DNA of 64,000 bases. Source: Pseudomonas sp. URMO17WK12:I2. Its GTDB lineage: Bacteria; Pseudomonadota; Gammaproteobacteria; Pseudomonadales; Pseudomonadaceae. The notes beneath the pieces were generated by a model. The model was not told the origin of the DNA and did no database searches. It was given only the letters and a program-made list of their open reading frames with translations. A program made the translations under genes and the position numbers. The DNA is taken from NCBI RefSeq assembly GCF_003253735.1, contig NZ_QKYW01000002.1, positions 148,367 to 212,366 of the forward strand, read 5' to 3'. Shown here one piece after another: positions 8,923-18,500 of the stretch. Positions within the stretch are counted from its first letter, which is position 1. Every line of letters begins with the position of its first letter.

Positions 8923-9537
8923 GGTGGTCGTTCCCATCTTTTCAGACGCTCGACCATTTGCTGCAAGCTCTGCGCCAGCTGCCAACGCCGCGCCCTGGCG
9001 TGACGATGCATCGTGATGATTCTGAAAGTAGGACACAGCGCCCTCCAGGCCCGATTTCGGGCAGGTACCGACCAGCCACGCTGGCCCATCGCACTTGGCG
9101 TGATTAACGACGTCGGGGGATCGCCGACTTGGTAACACCTACCGTCGCCATGCTGGCGAAGCAGGCGCTGACCAGCCGAGGTGCAGACAATCGTCGAACA
9201 CGGGGCGGCACGGCTTCACCGAACGGCGCAGCGGTGTCAACCAGGTGATCACGGTAGTGGGGAGGATGCGCAACACAAGGGGAGACAATCATTCTGCTAG
9301 ACCTGTTGTATGGGCAGTCTTTGCGAGAAATAAACCGCCGGGCAGCAGGCACAGACGGCGAATAATTATTATGGGGCCAATCAAGTAAGGTCGATGCTAG
9401 CCCTCGGCATAGCCGGCGGCTATCCCGTTTTAGTCATGTCTACGGTTGCATATCGGGTTTTGGGCGATTATCGCAACGCCCGGGCGTTCACCAGGCGTAC
9501 AAGGCCGCTGGCGGCGCGGCCTTGGCGGGTCAACGCA
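8923..9537. other. Intergenic region, no gene recognised
   Basis: About 615 bases between the AraC gene and the DUF1090 gene. Short open frames here have no recognisable family features or ribosome binding sites. A hairpin at 9500-9524 (9-bp stem with CAAGGCCGC) follows the DUF1090 gene on the minus strand and may end its transcript, though no T-run follows. Confidence 0.5.
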
Positions 9538-9915
9538 TCAACGCGGGAATTCGGCCTCGGCAGCCTTCAGCTCCTGCATTGCTTCGTCGAGCTTGGCCTG
9601 GCGCTTGGCGATCTTGCCCGGGTCGCCGCTCAGTTCGGCATCACGCAGGTCAGCCTCGCGCTCACGTATCTCATCGCGGGCCTTGTCGATCCTGGCTTGC
9701 AGCTCATGCATCAGCTCCTTGTCCGAACAGTTCTCGCGCACGCTGTCCAGCGCCGCGCTAAGCCCTTTGGCTTTATCCGCAAGACCTTCGGCCCAGGCAG
9801 CCTGCAGCTGTTGTTCGATTTTCGCGGCCTTCGTTTCGCAGAGCGGGTTGGCGGATGAGTCGGCCAGAACCGGCAAGGCGACCACGAACAACAGGCAGGC
9901 AATCAGGGCTTTCAT
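9538..9915 (-). CDS. DUF1090 family periplasmic protein (YqjC-like)
   Basis: A 125-residue protein with an N-terminal signal peptide (MKALIACLLFVVALPVLA, cleavage near residue 18) followed by a two-cysteine, mostly helical domain (C25 and C61 region) with long charged coiled-coil-like stretches. This matches the DUF1090/YqjC pattern. The ATG at 9915 has GGAG seven bases upstream. Its function is unknown; it appears monocistronic. Confidence 0.8.
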   Translation of the reverse strand: MKALIACLLFVVALPVLADSSANPLCETKAAKIEQQLQAAWAEGLADKAKGLSAALDSVRENCSDKELMHELQARIDKARDEIREREADLRDAELSGDPGKIAKRQAKLDEAMQELKAAEAEFPR

Positions 9916-10120
9916 CAACGCGCTCCATTAACGGCGAACAGCTGCGCCGGACGGCGTGCCGCGCATACAGACCACGGATTGCCGTGATGATTTCACGGCC
10001 ACCGCAAAAGGCGCCCGAACGCCTACCGGCAGGCACTTTGGCGGAACTTCGTCTAGCCTCACCTGCCGATTGAATAACAAGCTGAACAATGCAGTTCGGC
10101 GTTGCAGAGGAGTTGATGAA

Positions 10121-11227
10121 ATGCCCGATGCTCAAGGCAAGATTCGTTACGCGGTGGTCGGTGGCGGCTGGATTTCCCAGGGTGCATTCATGCCTGGCGT
10201 AGGCCAGACCGACAACTCGGTGATCACCGCACTGGTGACCGGCGACCCGATCAAGGCCGACAAGCTGGCTGCGCTCTACAACATCAAGAGCTACCGCTAC
10301 GAAGAATTCCCCGCCCTGCTCGCTTCTGGCGAAATCGACGCCATCTATCTGGCCACACCCAACTTCCGCCACCGCGAGTTCGCCGAGCCGGCGCTGGATG
10401 CCGGCATCCATGTGCTGCTGGAAAAGCCCATGGCTACCAGCGTAGAGGACTGCAAGGCCATCACCGCTGCGGCTGAACGCTCGGGGGCCAAGCTGATGAT
10501 CGCCTACCGCCTGCATTTCGAGCCCGGCACGGTGGAGATGATCCACCGCATCCGCGCCGGGGATCTGGGCGACCCACGGTTGTTCACCGCCACCTTCACC
10601 CAGACCGTCGATCCGGCCAACCACCGCATGCAGAGTGGCTACTGGGCCGGCCCGGTGACCGACATGGGGCCCTATCCGATCAACGCCGTGCGCAACCTGT
10701 TCGATGACGAGCCTCTGGAAGTACGCGCCGTGGCCGTGCAAACCCCGGGTCGCGAAATCAACACGCCAGATACGGTGACCGTGACCCTGCGCTTTGCCGA
10801 AGAGCGCATGGCGGTATTTACCGTGAGCTACAGCCTGCCCTACACCGAGCGCCTGCAGGTGCTGGGCACCAAGGGTGAGTTCGAGGCCTCGCCCAGTTTT
10901 GGCTTTGGCGAAGACGTGGCGATCAGCTACCGCGCCACCATCGCTGGCAAGACCACCGAGCACGAGCACCCGGTGGTCGATCAGTTCGCCGGGGAAACCC
11001 AGTATTTCTCCGACTGCATCCTGCAGAATCGTGAGCCGGAGCCCGATGGCGACGAAGGCTGGCGCGACGTACGCGTGCTGGAAGCCATCGAGCGCGCGCT
11101 GGAGACCGGCCAGCCGCAACGCCTCGATCCGCTGCCCAAGCGCCCTGGAGTGAGTGTCGAGCAGGCACGCCGCCTGCCGCTGGCCGAGGTGCCCGAATAC
11201 GTCAACACCAGCGAGCCGGTGAGCTGA
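10121..11227 (+). CDS. Gfo/Idh/MocA family oxidoreductase
   Basis: A 368-residue NAD(P)-dependent sugar or polyol dehydrogenase-like enzyme. The Rossmann loop GGGWIS is at residues 14-19, the conserved EKP motif with its catalytic lysine at 101-103, and the C-terminal substrate-binding domain contains DMGPYPINAVR. The ATG at 10121 has GAGGAG nine bases upstream. It stands alone between a DUF1090 gene and fabV, so there is no pathway context to assign a substrate. Confidence 0.88.
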   Translation: MPDAQGKIRYAVVGGGWISQGAFMPGVGQTDNSVITALVTGDPIKADKLAALYNIKSYRYEEFPALLASGEIDAIYLATPNFRHREFAEPALDAGIHVLLEKPMATSVEDCKAITAAAERSGAKLMIAYRLHFEPGTVEMIHRIRAGDLGDPRLFTATFTQTVDPANHRMQSGYWAGPVTDMGPYPINAVRNLFDDEPLEVRAVAVQTPGREINTPDTVTVTLRFAEERMAVFTVSYSLPYTERLQVLGTKGEFEASPSFGFGEDVAISYRATIAGKTTEHEHPVVDQFAGETQYFSDCILQNREPEPDGDEGWRDVRVLEAIERALETGQPQRLDPLPKRPGVSVEQARRLPLAEVPEYVNTSEPVS

Positions 11228-11246
11228 GGCTTAACGAGCAGCCAAC

Positions 11247-11274
11247 AAAAAGGGATGCCGAGGCGTCCCTTTTT
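11247..11274. terminator. Bidirectional terminator between Gfo/Idh and fabV
   Basis: The stem AAAAAGGGATGCC / GGCGTCCCTTTTT (one mismatch) gives an A-run on one side and a T-run on the other. It lies between two convergent genes and can serve both. Confidence 0.85.
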
Positions 11275-11297
11275 GCATGCAGCGAGTACCCGCTTGG

Positions 11298-12506
11298 TTA
11301 CAGCTGAACCACGTCGAACTCGACATCGGTGGCCACGTCCGCATCGTAATCCACGTCGCTGCGCTCAAAGCCGAACAGATTGAGGAACTGCTTCTTGTAA
11401 CCGGCATAGTCGGTCAGTTCGAACAGGTTCTCGGTGGTCACCTGGGGCCACATGGCCTTGCAGGCGTCCTGTACGTCGTCGCGCAGTTCCCAGTCGTCGA
11501 GGCGCAGGCGGGCTTTTTCGTCGACCTCAGCCGGGGCGCCATCGGCACGGAACAGGCGGTCACGGAACAGGCGGTCGAGCTGATCCTGGGTGCCTTCGTG
11601 GACGCCCTTTTCCTGCATGATCTTGAACACCATCGACAGGTACAGCGGCATCACCGGAATGGCCGAGCTGGCCTGGGTGACCACCGACTTGAGCACGGCC
11701 ACGTTGGCACCACCTTTGACTTCAGCGGCCAGTTTCTGGTTCAGGCGCAGAGCGGTTTCGTCCAGATCCTGCTTGGCCTTGCCCAGCGCACCGTGCCAGT
11801 AGATCGGCCAGGTGATCTCGGTGCCGATGTAGCTGAAGGCCACGGTACGCGCGCCTTCGGCCAACACGTCGGCGCCGGCCAGGGCATCGATCCACAGCTG
11901 CCAGTCCTGGCCGCCCATGACGGTCACGGTGTCGGCGACTTCCTGCTCGGTGGCCGGCTCGATGGACGCCTCGATGATCACGTCTTTGTTGGTGTCGATG
12001 GCGGTCGACTTGTACGGCTGGCCGATCGGCTTGAGCGCCGAGCGGATCACTTCACCGGTCTGCGGCAGCTTGCGCACCGGCGAGGCCAGGGAGTAGACGA
12101 TCAGGTCAACCTTGCCGCCCATCTCGTTCTTGATCAGCTCGATGACCTTGGCACGGGCTTCATCGGAGAAGGCGTCGCCGTTGATCGACTTGCTGTACAG
12201 GCCTTCGGCCTTGGCGAACTTGTCGAACGCTGCCGAGTTGTACCAACCCGCGGTACCGGCCTTGGTCTCGGTGCCCGGCTTCTCGAAGAACACGCCCAGG
12301 GTATCGGCGCCAAAGCCGAACGCGGCAGTGATGCGCGCTGCCAGGCCGTAGCCGCTGGAAGCACCGATCACCAGCACCTTTTTCGGACCGTCATTACGCA
12401 CGCCCAGTTTGCGTGTCGCCTCGATCTGCTCGGCCACGTTGCGCTCGCAACCCAGCGGGTGGGTGGTGGTACAGATGAAGCCACGAACTTTAGGGTGAAT
12501 AATCAA
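11298..12506 (-). CDS. fabV: Enoyl-ACP reductase FabV
   Basis: A 402-residue FabV, the large SDR-type trans-2-enoyl reductase of fatty acid elongation that in Pseudomonas confers triclosan tolerance. The N-terminus [20 protein letters not shown] matches the family start, followed by the NAD-binding [11 protein letters not shown] loop and the active-site Y-x8-K motif in [10 protein letters not shown]. The start codon is TTG at 12506, with GAGG eight bases upstream; no ATG gives the family N-terminus. An inverted repeat GACC-TATT-GGTC at 12583-12594 upstream could be an operator. Confidence 0.97.
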   Translation of the reverse strand: MIIHPKVRGFICTTTHPLGCERNVAEQIEATRKLGVRNDGPKKVLVIGASSGYGLAARITAAFGFGADTLGVFFEKPGTETKAGTAGWYNSAAFDKFAKAEGLYSKSINGDAFSDEARAKVIELIKNEMGGKVDLIVYSLASPVRKLPQTGEVIRSALKPIGQPYKSTAIDTNKDVIIEASIEPATEQEVADTVTVMGGQDWQLWIDALAGADVLAEGARTVAFSYIGTEITWPIYWHGALGKAKQDLDETALRLNQKLAAEVKGGANVAVLKSVVTQASSAIPVMPLYLSMVFKIMQEKGVHEGTQDQLDRLFRDRLFRADGAPAEVDEKARLRLDDWELRDDVQDACKAMWPQVTTENLFELTDYAGYKKQFLNLFGFERSDVDYDADVATDVEFDVVQL

Positions 12507-12906
12507 CGCGTTTACCTCGTCATCGTGTTTTGGGCAGGCAACAGTTTACTGCCGATTTCCCGCCCGAGAAAAAGGCTAATTAGACCTATTGGTCGCTCCA
12601 AAAGCCAGCCAGGCCACATTTTGCCGGACAGTTGTTTTGCCGCAGGGCCTAGGTGGCGCTGCCATTTACGTCAGCCACGCCCCTGGGTATGGCGTTGCTC
12701 AACCCAGGCTACAGGTGCACGACCTTGTGCCGTAGCCCGGCGTAGAGTGCAGCGAAACCCGGGAAGCCAACTCGGGTCAGATCCCCGGCACTGGCCTTCG
12801 CGGCGACGATTCCTTACCATCGCAAGCCTTCCAATTCCAAGGCCGCACCGGCCGTACCACACCCTGCCTGCTGCCGGGTGTCCGTCTTGTTCGATTCAGG
12901 TAACCC
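12507..12906. promoter_or_regulatory. Divergent upstream region of fabV and the SulP gene
   Basis: 400 bases without a gene. The part next to fabV (12540-12600) is AT-richer and holds the GACC-TATT-GGTC inverted repeat. Further on, GTAGCCCGG near 12732 and CCCGGG near 12757 form a degenerate extragenic repeat hairpin common in pseudomonads. Promoter boxes were not assigned. Confidence 0.35.
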
Positions 12907-14352
12907 ATGAAAATCGCCCGTCTGCGCGCCGATGTCCTGGCCGGTCTCACGTCCTCGTTCGCGCTGGTGCCCGAATGCATCGCCTTCGCCCTGGTGGCCC
13001 AGGTCAACCCGCTGATGGGCCTCTATGGCGCCTTCTTCATCTGCCTGATCACCGCCCTGTTCGGCGGCCGCCCCGGGATGATCTCCGGCGCGGCCGGCTC
13101 CATGGCGGTGGTCATCGTCGCCCTGGTGGTGCAACACGGCGTCGAGTACCTGCTGGCCACCGTACTGCTCGGCGGCCTGATCATGACGGCCTTCGGTTTG
13201 CTGCGCCTGGGCAAGCTGGTGCGCATGGTGCCGCACCCGGTGATGCTCGGCTTCGTCAACGGCCTGGCCATCGTCATCGCCACGGCGCAACTGGAACACT
13301 TCCAGCACGACGGCCGCTGGATCGAGGGCAACGCCCTGTACCTGATGATTGGCCTGGTGGCGCTGACCATGGCCATCGTCTATATCCTGCCGCGCCTGAC
13401 CAAGGCGATTCCGCCGGCCTTGGCGGCGATCCTCAGCGTGGGGTTGCTGACCTACTTCCTGCACCTGCCGACCCATACCCTGGGCGATATGGCGAAGATC
13501 GCCGGCGGCCTGCCGGTACCAGCGCTGCCGCAGATTCCCTGGAGCCTGGAAACCCTGAAGATCATCCTGCCTTACGCAGTATTGATGGCCATGGTTGGTC
13601 TGCTGGAAACCCTGCTGACCCTCAACCTCACCGACGAAATCACCGAAAGCCGTGGCCACCCGGATCGCGAATGCGTGGCTCTGGGCGCGGCCAACATCGC
13701 CTCGGGCATGTGCGGCGGCATGGGCGGCTGCGCGATGATCGGCCAGACCATGATCAACCTCAGCTCCGGCGGTCGCGGCCGCCTGTCCGGCATCGTCGCG
13801 GGCGTGATGATCCTGCTCTACATCCTGTTCCTGTCGCCGTTTATCGAGCTGATCCCCCTCGCCGCCCTGGTCGGCGTGATGTTCGTGGTCGCCCAGCAGA
13901 CCTTCGCCTGGGCGTCGCTACGGGTACTCGGCAAGGTGCCGCTCAACGACGTGCTGGTGATCGTCGCCGTGACCATCATCACCGTGCTCACCGATCTGGC
14001 CGTGGCGGTGTCGTGCGGCATCGTCATCGCCGCTCTGAACTTCGCCTGGCAGCACGCTCGCGAACTGCACGCCGAGACCCGCATCGAAGCCGATGGCAGC
14101 AAGCTCTACCTGCCCTGGGGCACGCTGTTCTTCGCCTCCACCACGCAGTTTCTCAATCAGTTCGATACCGCCAACGATCCCGAGCACGTCACCGTGGACT
14201 GCCGCCACCTGAGCTTCGTCGACTACTCGGCCATCGCCGCCCTGATGACCCTGCGCGAGCGCTACGCCAAGGCCGGCAAGCACCTGCGCGTGGTGCACCT
14301 GTCCGAGCGCTGCAAGCAGCTGCTCAAGCGCTCGGGCATGCAGCAGGTCTGA
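12907..14352 (+). CDS. SulP family inorganic anion transporter with STAS domain
   Basis: A 481-residue inner-membrane transporter of the SulP/SLC26 family, which moves sulfate, bicarbonate or dicarboxylates. About ten to twelve hydrophobic segments run from the N-terminal LAGLTSSFALVPECIAFA region (equivalent to the family's substrate-site TM1) to about residue 385. A cytoplasmic STAS domain fills the last 90 residues (VTVDCRHLSFVDYSAIAALM). The protein is shorter than many SulP proteins, with a compact STAS domain. The anion cannot be decided from sequence alone. It stands alone between fabV and a convergent gene. Confidence 0.9.
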   Translation: MKIARLRADVLAGLTSSFALVPECIAFALVAQVNPLMGLYGAFFICLITALFGGRPGMISGAAGSMAVVIVALVVQHGVEYLLATVLLGGLIMTAFGLLRLGKLVRMVPHPVMLGFVNGLAIVIATAQLEHFQHDGRWIEGNALYLMIGLVALTMAIVYILPRLTKAIPPALAAILSVGLLTYFLHLPTHTLGDMAKIAGGLPVPALPQIPWSLETLKIILPYAVLMAMVGLLETLLTLNLTDEITESRGHPDRECVALGAANIASGMCGGMGGCAMIGQTMINLSSGGRGRLSGIVAGVMILLYILFLSPFIELIPLAALVGVMFVVAQQTFAWASLRVLGKVPLNDVLVIVAVTIITVLTDLAVAVSCGIVIAALNFAWQHARELHAETRIEADGSKLYLPWGTLFFASTTQFLNQFDTANDPEHVTVDCRHLSFVDYSAIAALMTLRERYAKAGKHLRVVHLSERCKQLLKRSGMQQV

Positions 14353-14380
14353 GGCCCAGGGGCTGCCTTCCGGCGCAGAC

Positions 14381-15274
14381 TCAGGCCACGCGCACGGTCA
14401 GGCTGTTGGAGCCGGTGCCCAGGGTGCTGATGTCATCCTTGGGCACGACGTAACCTTCACCTTCGCCCACGGCATCGCGGTAGTAGTCGATCACCGGGTC
14501 ATCGAAGACCTCCGAGGTGGTGGTCTTCTTCAAGCCGTAGACATTGCCATGCTCGTCCCGCGCCTTGATGGCATCCGGCGCGTCGCTGACGATGTCGTCC
14601 AGGGTGCCGGACTTCGCACCGCCGTCACTCGGCTCGATGGTCATGCGCGCATTGTTGCCCTCGATGTAACTGACGTCATAGAAGGTCTGGTTGCCGTCAA
14701 CCCCGCCGTTGAAGGCTACTTCGCCCAGCGTCACATGGGCGCCGTCGCCAGCCGTGCTGCGGAAGTTGCCGGACCAGCCCGTGGGGAAACCCTGCGCCAG
14801 CGTTTCGCCGGGCTGCAGGGTGATGGAAGGAATACCGGCCTGCCCCGCGTTGGCAGTGAACGCGATGGTCAGCGGCGTATCGCCTTCGTTGACGAAGGTC
14901 AGGCTGTTGCCCTCGGGGATCGCTGCGTTGCGCTCGACATTGTCGGTGGGCGCGGCTGGCGGCGAGTGCTGCGCGACCACGGGGTCGTGGGCGACCAGCG
15001 CCTGCTGTTGCGGCGGCAACTCTGCCAGGTTGGCAGGCGCTGGTGGCGGCGCCTCGGCCGGCATGGCTCCGGGCATCATCAGCCGCAGCACATCCAGCTC
15101 GTTCTGGTAGTGCTGCGCCAGGGCCTCGTCACCCGTGGCCTTCGCCTGATCGCGGGCCTGTTCGCGGCGGGTCCATTCGCCTTGCCAGGCACCCGCCAGC
15201 GCTGCATCGAACTCAGGGCCCGGATCACCCTGCCCCGGCACCGTATTCAGTTGCCCGACATTCTCGACGCTCAT
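14381..15274 (-). CDS. Cysteine-free protein with thaumatin-like domain
   Basis: A 297-residue protein with no signal peptide. Residues 1-120 are Pro/Ala/Gln-rich and probably disordered; residues from about 125 hold a beta-rich domain containing GWSGNFR, LGEVAFNGG and FYDVSYIEGNNARMTI, which resembles the AEFTLNG...FYDVSLVDGFNLPM core of thaumatin-like proteins. Thaumatins are normally disulfide-rich, but this protein has no cysteine at all. The start at 15274 has GGAGGAG six bases upstream. It is divergent from the large HrpK-like gene with 318 bases between them. A role as a secreted partner of that protein is an inference from position and shared lack of cysteine. Confidence 0.6.
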   Translation of the reverse strand: MSVENVGQLNTVPGQGDPGPEFDAALAGAWQGEWTRREQARDQAKATGDEALAQHYQNELDVLRLMMPGAMPAEAPPPAPANLAELPPQQQALVAHDPVVAQHSPPAAPTDNVERNAAIPEGNSLTFVNEGDTPLTIAFTANAGQAGIPSITLQPGETLAQGFPTGWSGNFRSTAGDGAHVTLGEVAFNGGVDGNQTFYDVSYIEGNNARMTIEPSDGGAKSGTLDDIVSDAPDAIKARDEHGNVYGLKKTTTSEVFDDPVIDYYRDAVGEGEGYVVPKDDISTLGTGSNSLTVRVA

Positions 15275-15592
15275 GCTGGCTCCTCCGCTCAAGCCCTGTG
15301 GTGCAAGAAACACTAACGACAAGCCGAGCCGGTACGCTGTGAAAAACTGTTAAACACGACGAGCTTCATTCACCTGCCGATTTTGCTCCTGGCCGCAGCC
15401 ACGCTGGTTATCGCTGCTGCGCCGTCACAACCACGCCTCTTTCCCGGGCCGCGGTTGCAATCAATCTGTCATCCGCGCCTCGCACAGTCCCGGTTGCCGC
15501 GGCGCCCCCGTGGTCATCGTGCCTGTATCGGCTCCATGCCGGAGTCGTGGTTGTCGGGCAAACCTCACACCTCTGGTCGAATGGAGCCCACC
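15275..15592. promoter_or_regulatory. Divergent promoter region of the thaumatin-like and HrpK-like genes
   Basis: 318 bases shared by two outward-facing genes. I looked for a HrpL box (GGAACC, 15-16 bases, CCAC) on both strands and did not find one, and no ExsA-type site was evident. Promoters remain unassigned. Confidence 0.35.
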
Positions 15593-18500
15593 ATGAGCAG
15601 CATCCCGCGTCTGGCGAAAACGCCGCCGTCCTCCTCCGAAAAAACCTTCGATGCCAACCTGGTCCTCGCCCAGACCAAGCCTCGCCAGGACTACAAACCC
15701 GCGGCGCCAGACGCCAAGGCGCCGGCCCTCGCCGACTACAAGAGCATCGGCCCGGCCAATGAAGTGGCCAACGACACCATCCGCTTCGAGACCCACAGCG
15801 GCGACCGGATCATCGTGCTGCGCTCCACCTCCCCGGCGCTGTTCGAGCAGGTAAAAAAGGATTTCGAGACCCTCAAGGCGCTCAACCAGGCAACCGCCGA
15901 GGGCGACCGCCGCGCCAGCAAGGACGACAAGGCGCCGGACAGCGTGCGCGACTACCAGGCCATCGAAAGCCTGTCGCCCGAGGTGATCCGCTACCGCAAC
16001 CGGGACGGTGAAGGGGTGGTGCTCGCCAGGGCCGACAACCCGGACATGTTCGACAAGCTCAGCAACCTCAAGGAGCCCCTGGACGGCATCCAGGCCAGCG
16101 AGGAAGACGGCTACCGCCGCGCCAGCGACAACGAGACCTGGCCGCCCTACAGCGGCCTGGGCATTGGCAAGGTCGATGAAATGGGCCCGGGGGTGATCCG
16201 CTATCACAACGGCGACGACAAGGTGGTGCTGCACAAGGACGACAACCCGGGGCTGTTCGACTACCTGAGCAAGATGGAAAAACTCATCAGCAACCCGGAT
16301 TCCCGTGGCGCCATGGACCGCGCCCAGGCAGACGGCCACGGCCTGCTCGACCGCGATGGCGAGGCACCGCCCTACCCCGACTACAAGGCGATTCGCTGGG
16401 AAGGCAACGTCGGCGAAAACGGCCTCATCACCTACGAAACCTGGGACGGCGACAAGGTCGCGGTCGCCGAGGCGGTCAGCCCGGAACTGTTCGCCCAACT
16501 CAAGAAGAACGCCGAGATCATGCTCAAGGCCAATGAGCAGGAGAAGAAAGGCTACGCCATGCTGCACCCGGACGACTACCTGACCAGCGAGGAGATCGCC
16601 GGTGCCACCATCGGCCCTGAAGGCGAAGTCGGCGATGGTTACGTGCGCGCTGAAATCTTCGATGGCGACAACAGCCGCAAGGTCATCGTCTCCCGCGAAC
16701 TCAATCCCACCCTGTACGACCGCCTGGTGGCCGAAGACCAGGGCCGGCGCAACAACCTCGACATGGTCGATGATGCCCGTGGCGACAGCCAGCTGCCGAG
16801 CACCGGCGAGCTGGATATCGGCAGCATGGAGACGAGCGAGAAAGACCCCAAGGACAGCAAACGCTCGCTGACCGTCAGTGAGCTGACCTGGCAAAAGGTC
16901 ATCGACGGCTGGAAGAAAGGCATCGAAGACGGTTCCATCAAGGAAGACGACGACCGCGCCAAGATGTACCGCGCCCTGCGTGCCCAGGGCACGTTGGAGG
17001 GTGGCCTGGACATGGTCACCCTCGACTTCAGCAAGGGCCAAAGCACCAGCGGTACCAAGGGCGAAGACTTCGAAACCATCATCGACGGCCGCAAGGTCGA
17101 CGAGCAGCTCACCACGCTGTTCTCCAGCGAAGCCGTGCAGAAGGACTTCCTCGAGGCGCAGAAGAGCGCCCTCGACGCCCTGCCCAACAAGGACGAGGTG
17201 ACCAAGAAACTCGAAGACATGGCCTTCAGCGAAGACTACGTCAAGCACATCCGCGACCTGCAGGCCGACGGTAAAGACGACCTGGCCGCCGCCGACATCC
17301 GCGAAACCTATGCGCAACTGGCCATCGCCAACCCGGAAAAGGCCGCCGAGTTCGCCCAGAAGCTGCAGCTCGACGCCACCATCGTCGACCTCGACAAACT
17401 CATGGCCAATCCCGAGCTGATCAACGACGACAACCTCGCCCTGGCCACCCAGGACGTGGTCAAGACCGTACTCACTGCCCTGAAAAAAGCCGGTGTCGAC
17501 CTGCCGCGACGTACCGCCGAGAGCCTCGACAAATTCATCAACGAATTCCTCGGCGACAAGCAGACCGCCAAGGATTTCGGCAAGGCGCTGCAGGAACTGG
17601 GCGACCGCTTCATCAAGAACGGCGAAGTCACCCAGAGCGACATCGACGACCTGATGAAAAAGGACGTCTATCAGGCGCTCAACGAGAAGACCGGCGGTGG
17701 CATGCTGTCGGCCATCAGCGTGCTCAACAGCAACGGCGCCCTGGGCTCTGCCGGCGGGCTGATCTCCCTGGCCTCGGGCATCTACCAGTTGGCCGGCGGC
17801 AAGCTCGGCGGCACCCCGGAAGAGCGCCTGGCCATCGCCAAGGAAATGGTCGCCTTCTTTGGCGCCAGCCAGCACTTCGTCAACCTGGGCACCAACATCA
17901 TCGACAAGGTCAATGGCAGCCACCTCAACGCCATGCTTGGCCTGGACAAATCCCTACCGGAGATATTCGGCAAGGACCTGCCGGAGAACCGGCCGTTCAC
18001 CTCGGAAATCGGCGCGCGCTTCCAGACCAACCTCGATGAGCTGCTGGCCAGCGCGCCACTGGCCGACGACGCCAAGATGGCTGACAAGCTCGACCTCTCG
18101 CAATCCGACTACAAAGAGGTCATCAAGGGCATGAAGGAAGGCTTCAGCGGCACGCCGGTATTGGCCGATTCCAACGCCTTCAGCCGCGGCGCCGGTGCCT
18201 TTCTGCGGGTGCTGGATGCCGGCGCCAATACCTTCGTCGGCGTCGCCGATGCGGTACTTGGCGGCTTGATGATCAAGAAAGGCGCCGATACCGGCGACAA
18301 GGCGATGATCGCCCAGGGCGCCATCACCGTGGCAGCCGGTGCCTTTGGCGTTGGCGGCGGCGCAGCCTCGGCCGGCGCCCTGGCCAAGCTCAGCTTCGCC
18401 CGTGCCGCGGTCGGCCCGCTGTTCTGGATATCCGCCGCGCTGACCATTGCCACCCTGCCCTTCAGCATCATCGAAGACATCAAATACAACAACAAGCTCG

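Noticed and set aside
6309..9259. Shared 13-mer GATCACGGTAGTG at 6309 and 9247 flanking the MFS-AraC genes
   Set aside because: Pairs of identical 13-mers are expected by chance many times in 64 kb, and the surrounding bases do not extend the match.
11277..14453. Plus-strand open frame of over 1000 codons spanning fabV antisense and the SulP gene in another frame
   Set aside because: It crosses a bidirectional terminator region and two well-supported genes and has no coherent protein signal.
15275..15592. Possible HrpL or ExsA box for the HrpK-like pair
   Set aside because: No GGAACC-N15/16-CCAC on either strand and no convincing ExsA site were found.
15461..17923. Long minus-strand open frame opposite the HrpK-like gene
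   Set aside because: Composition mirrors the acidic codons of the sense strand (Val/Gly/Leu/His-rich); no start signal and no domains.
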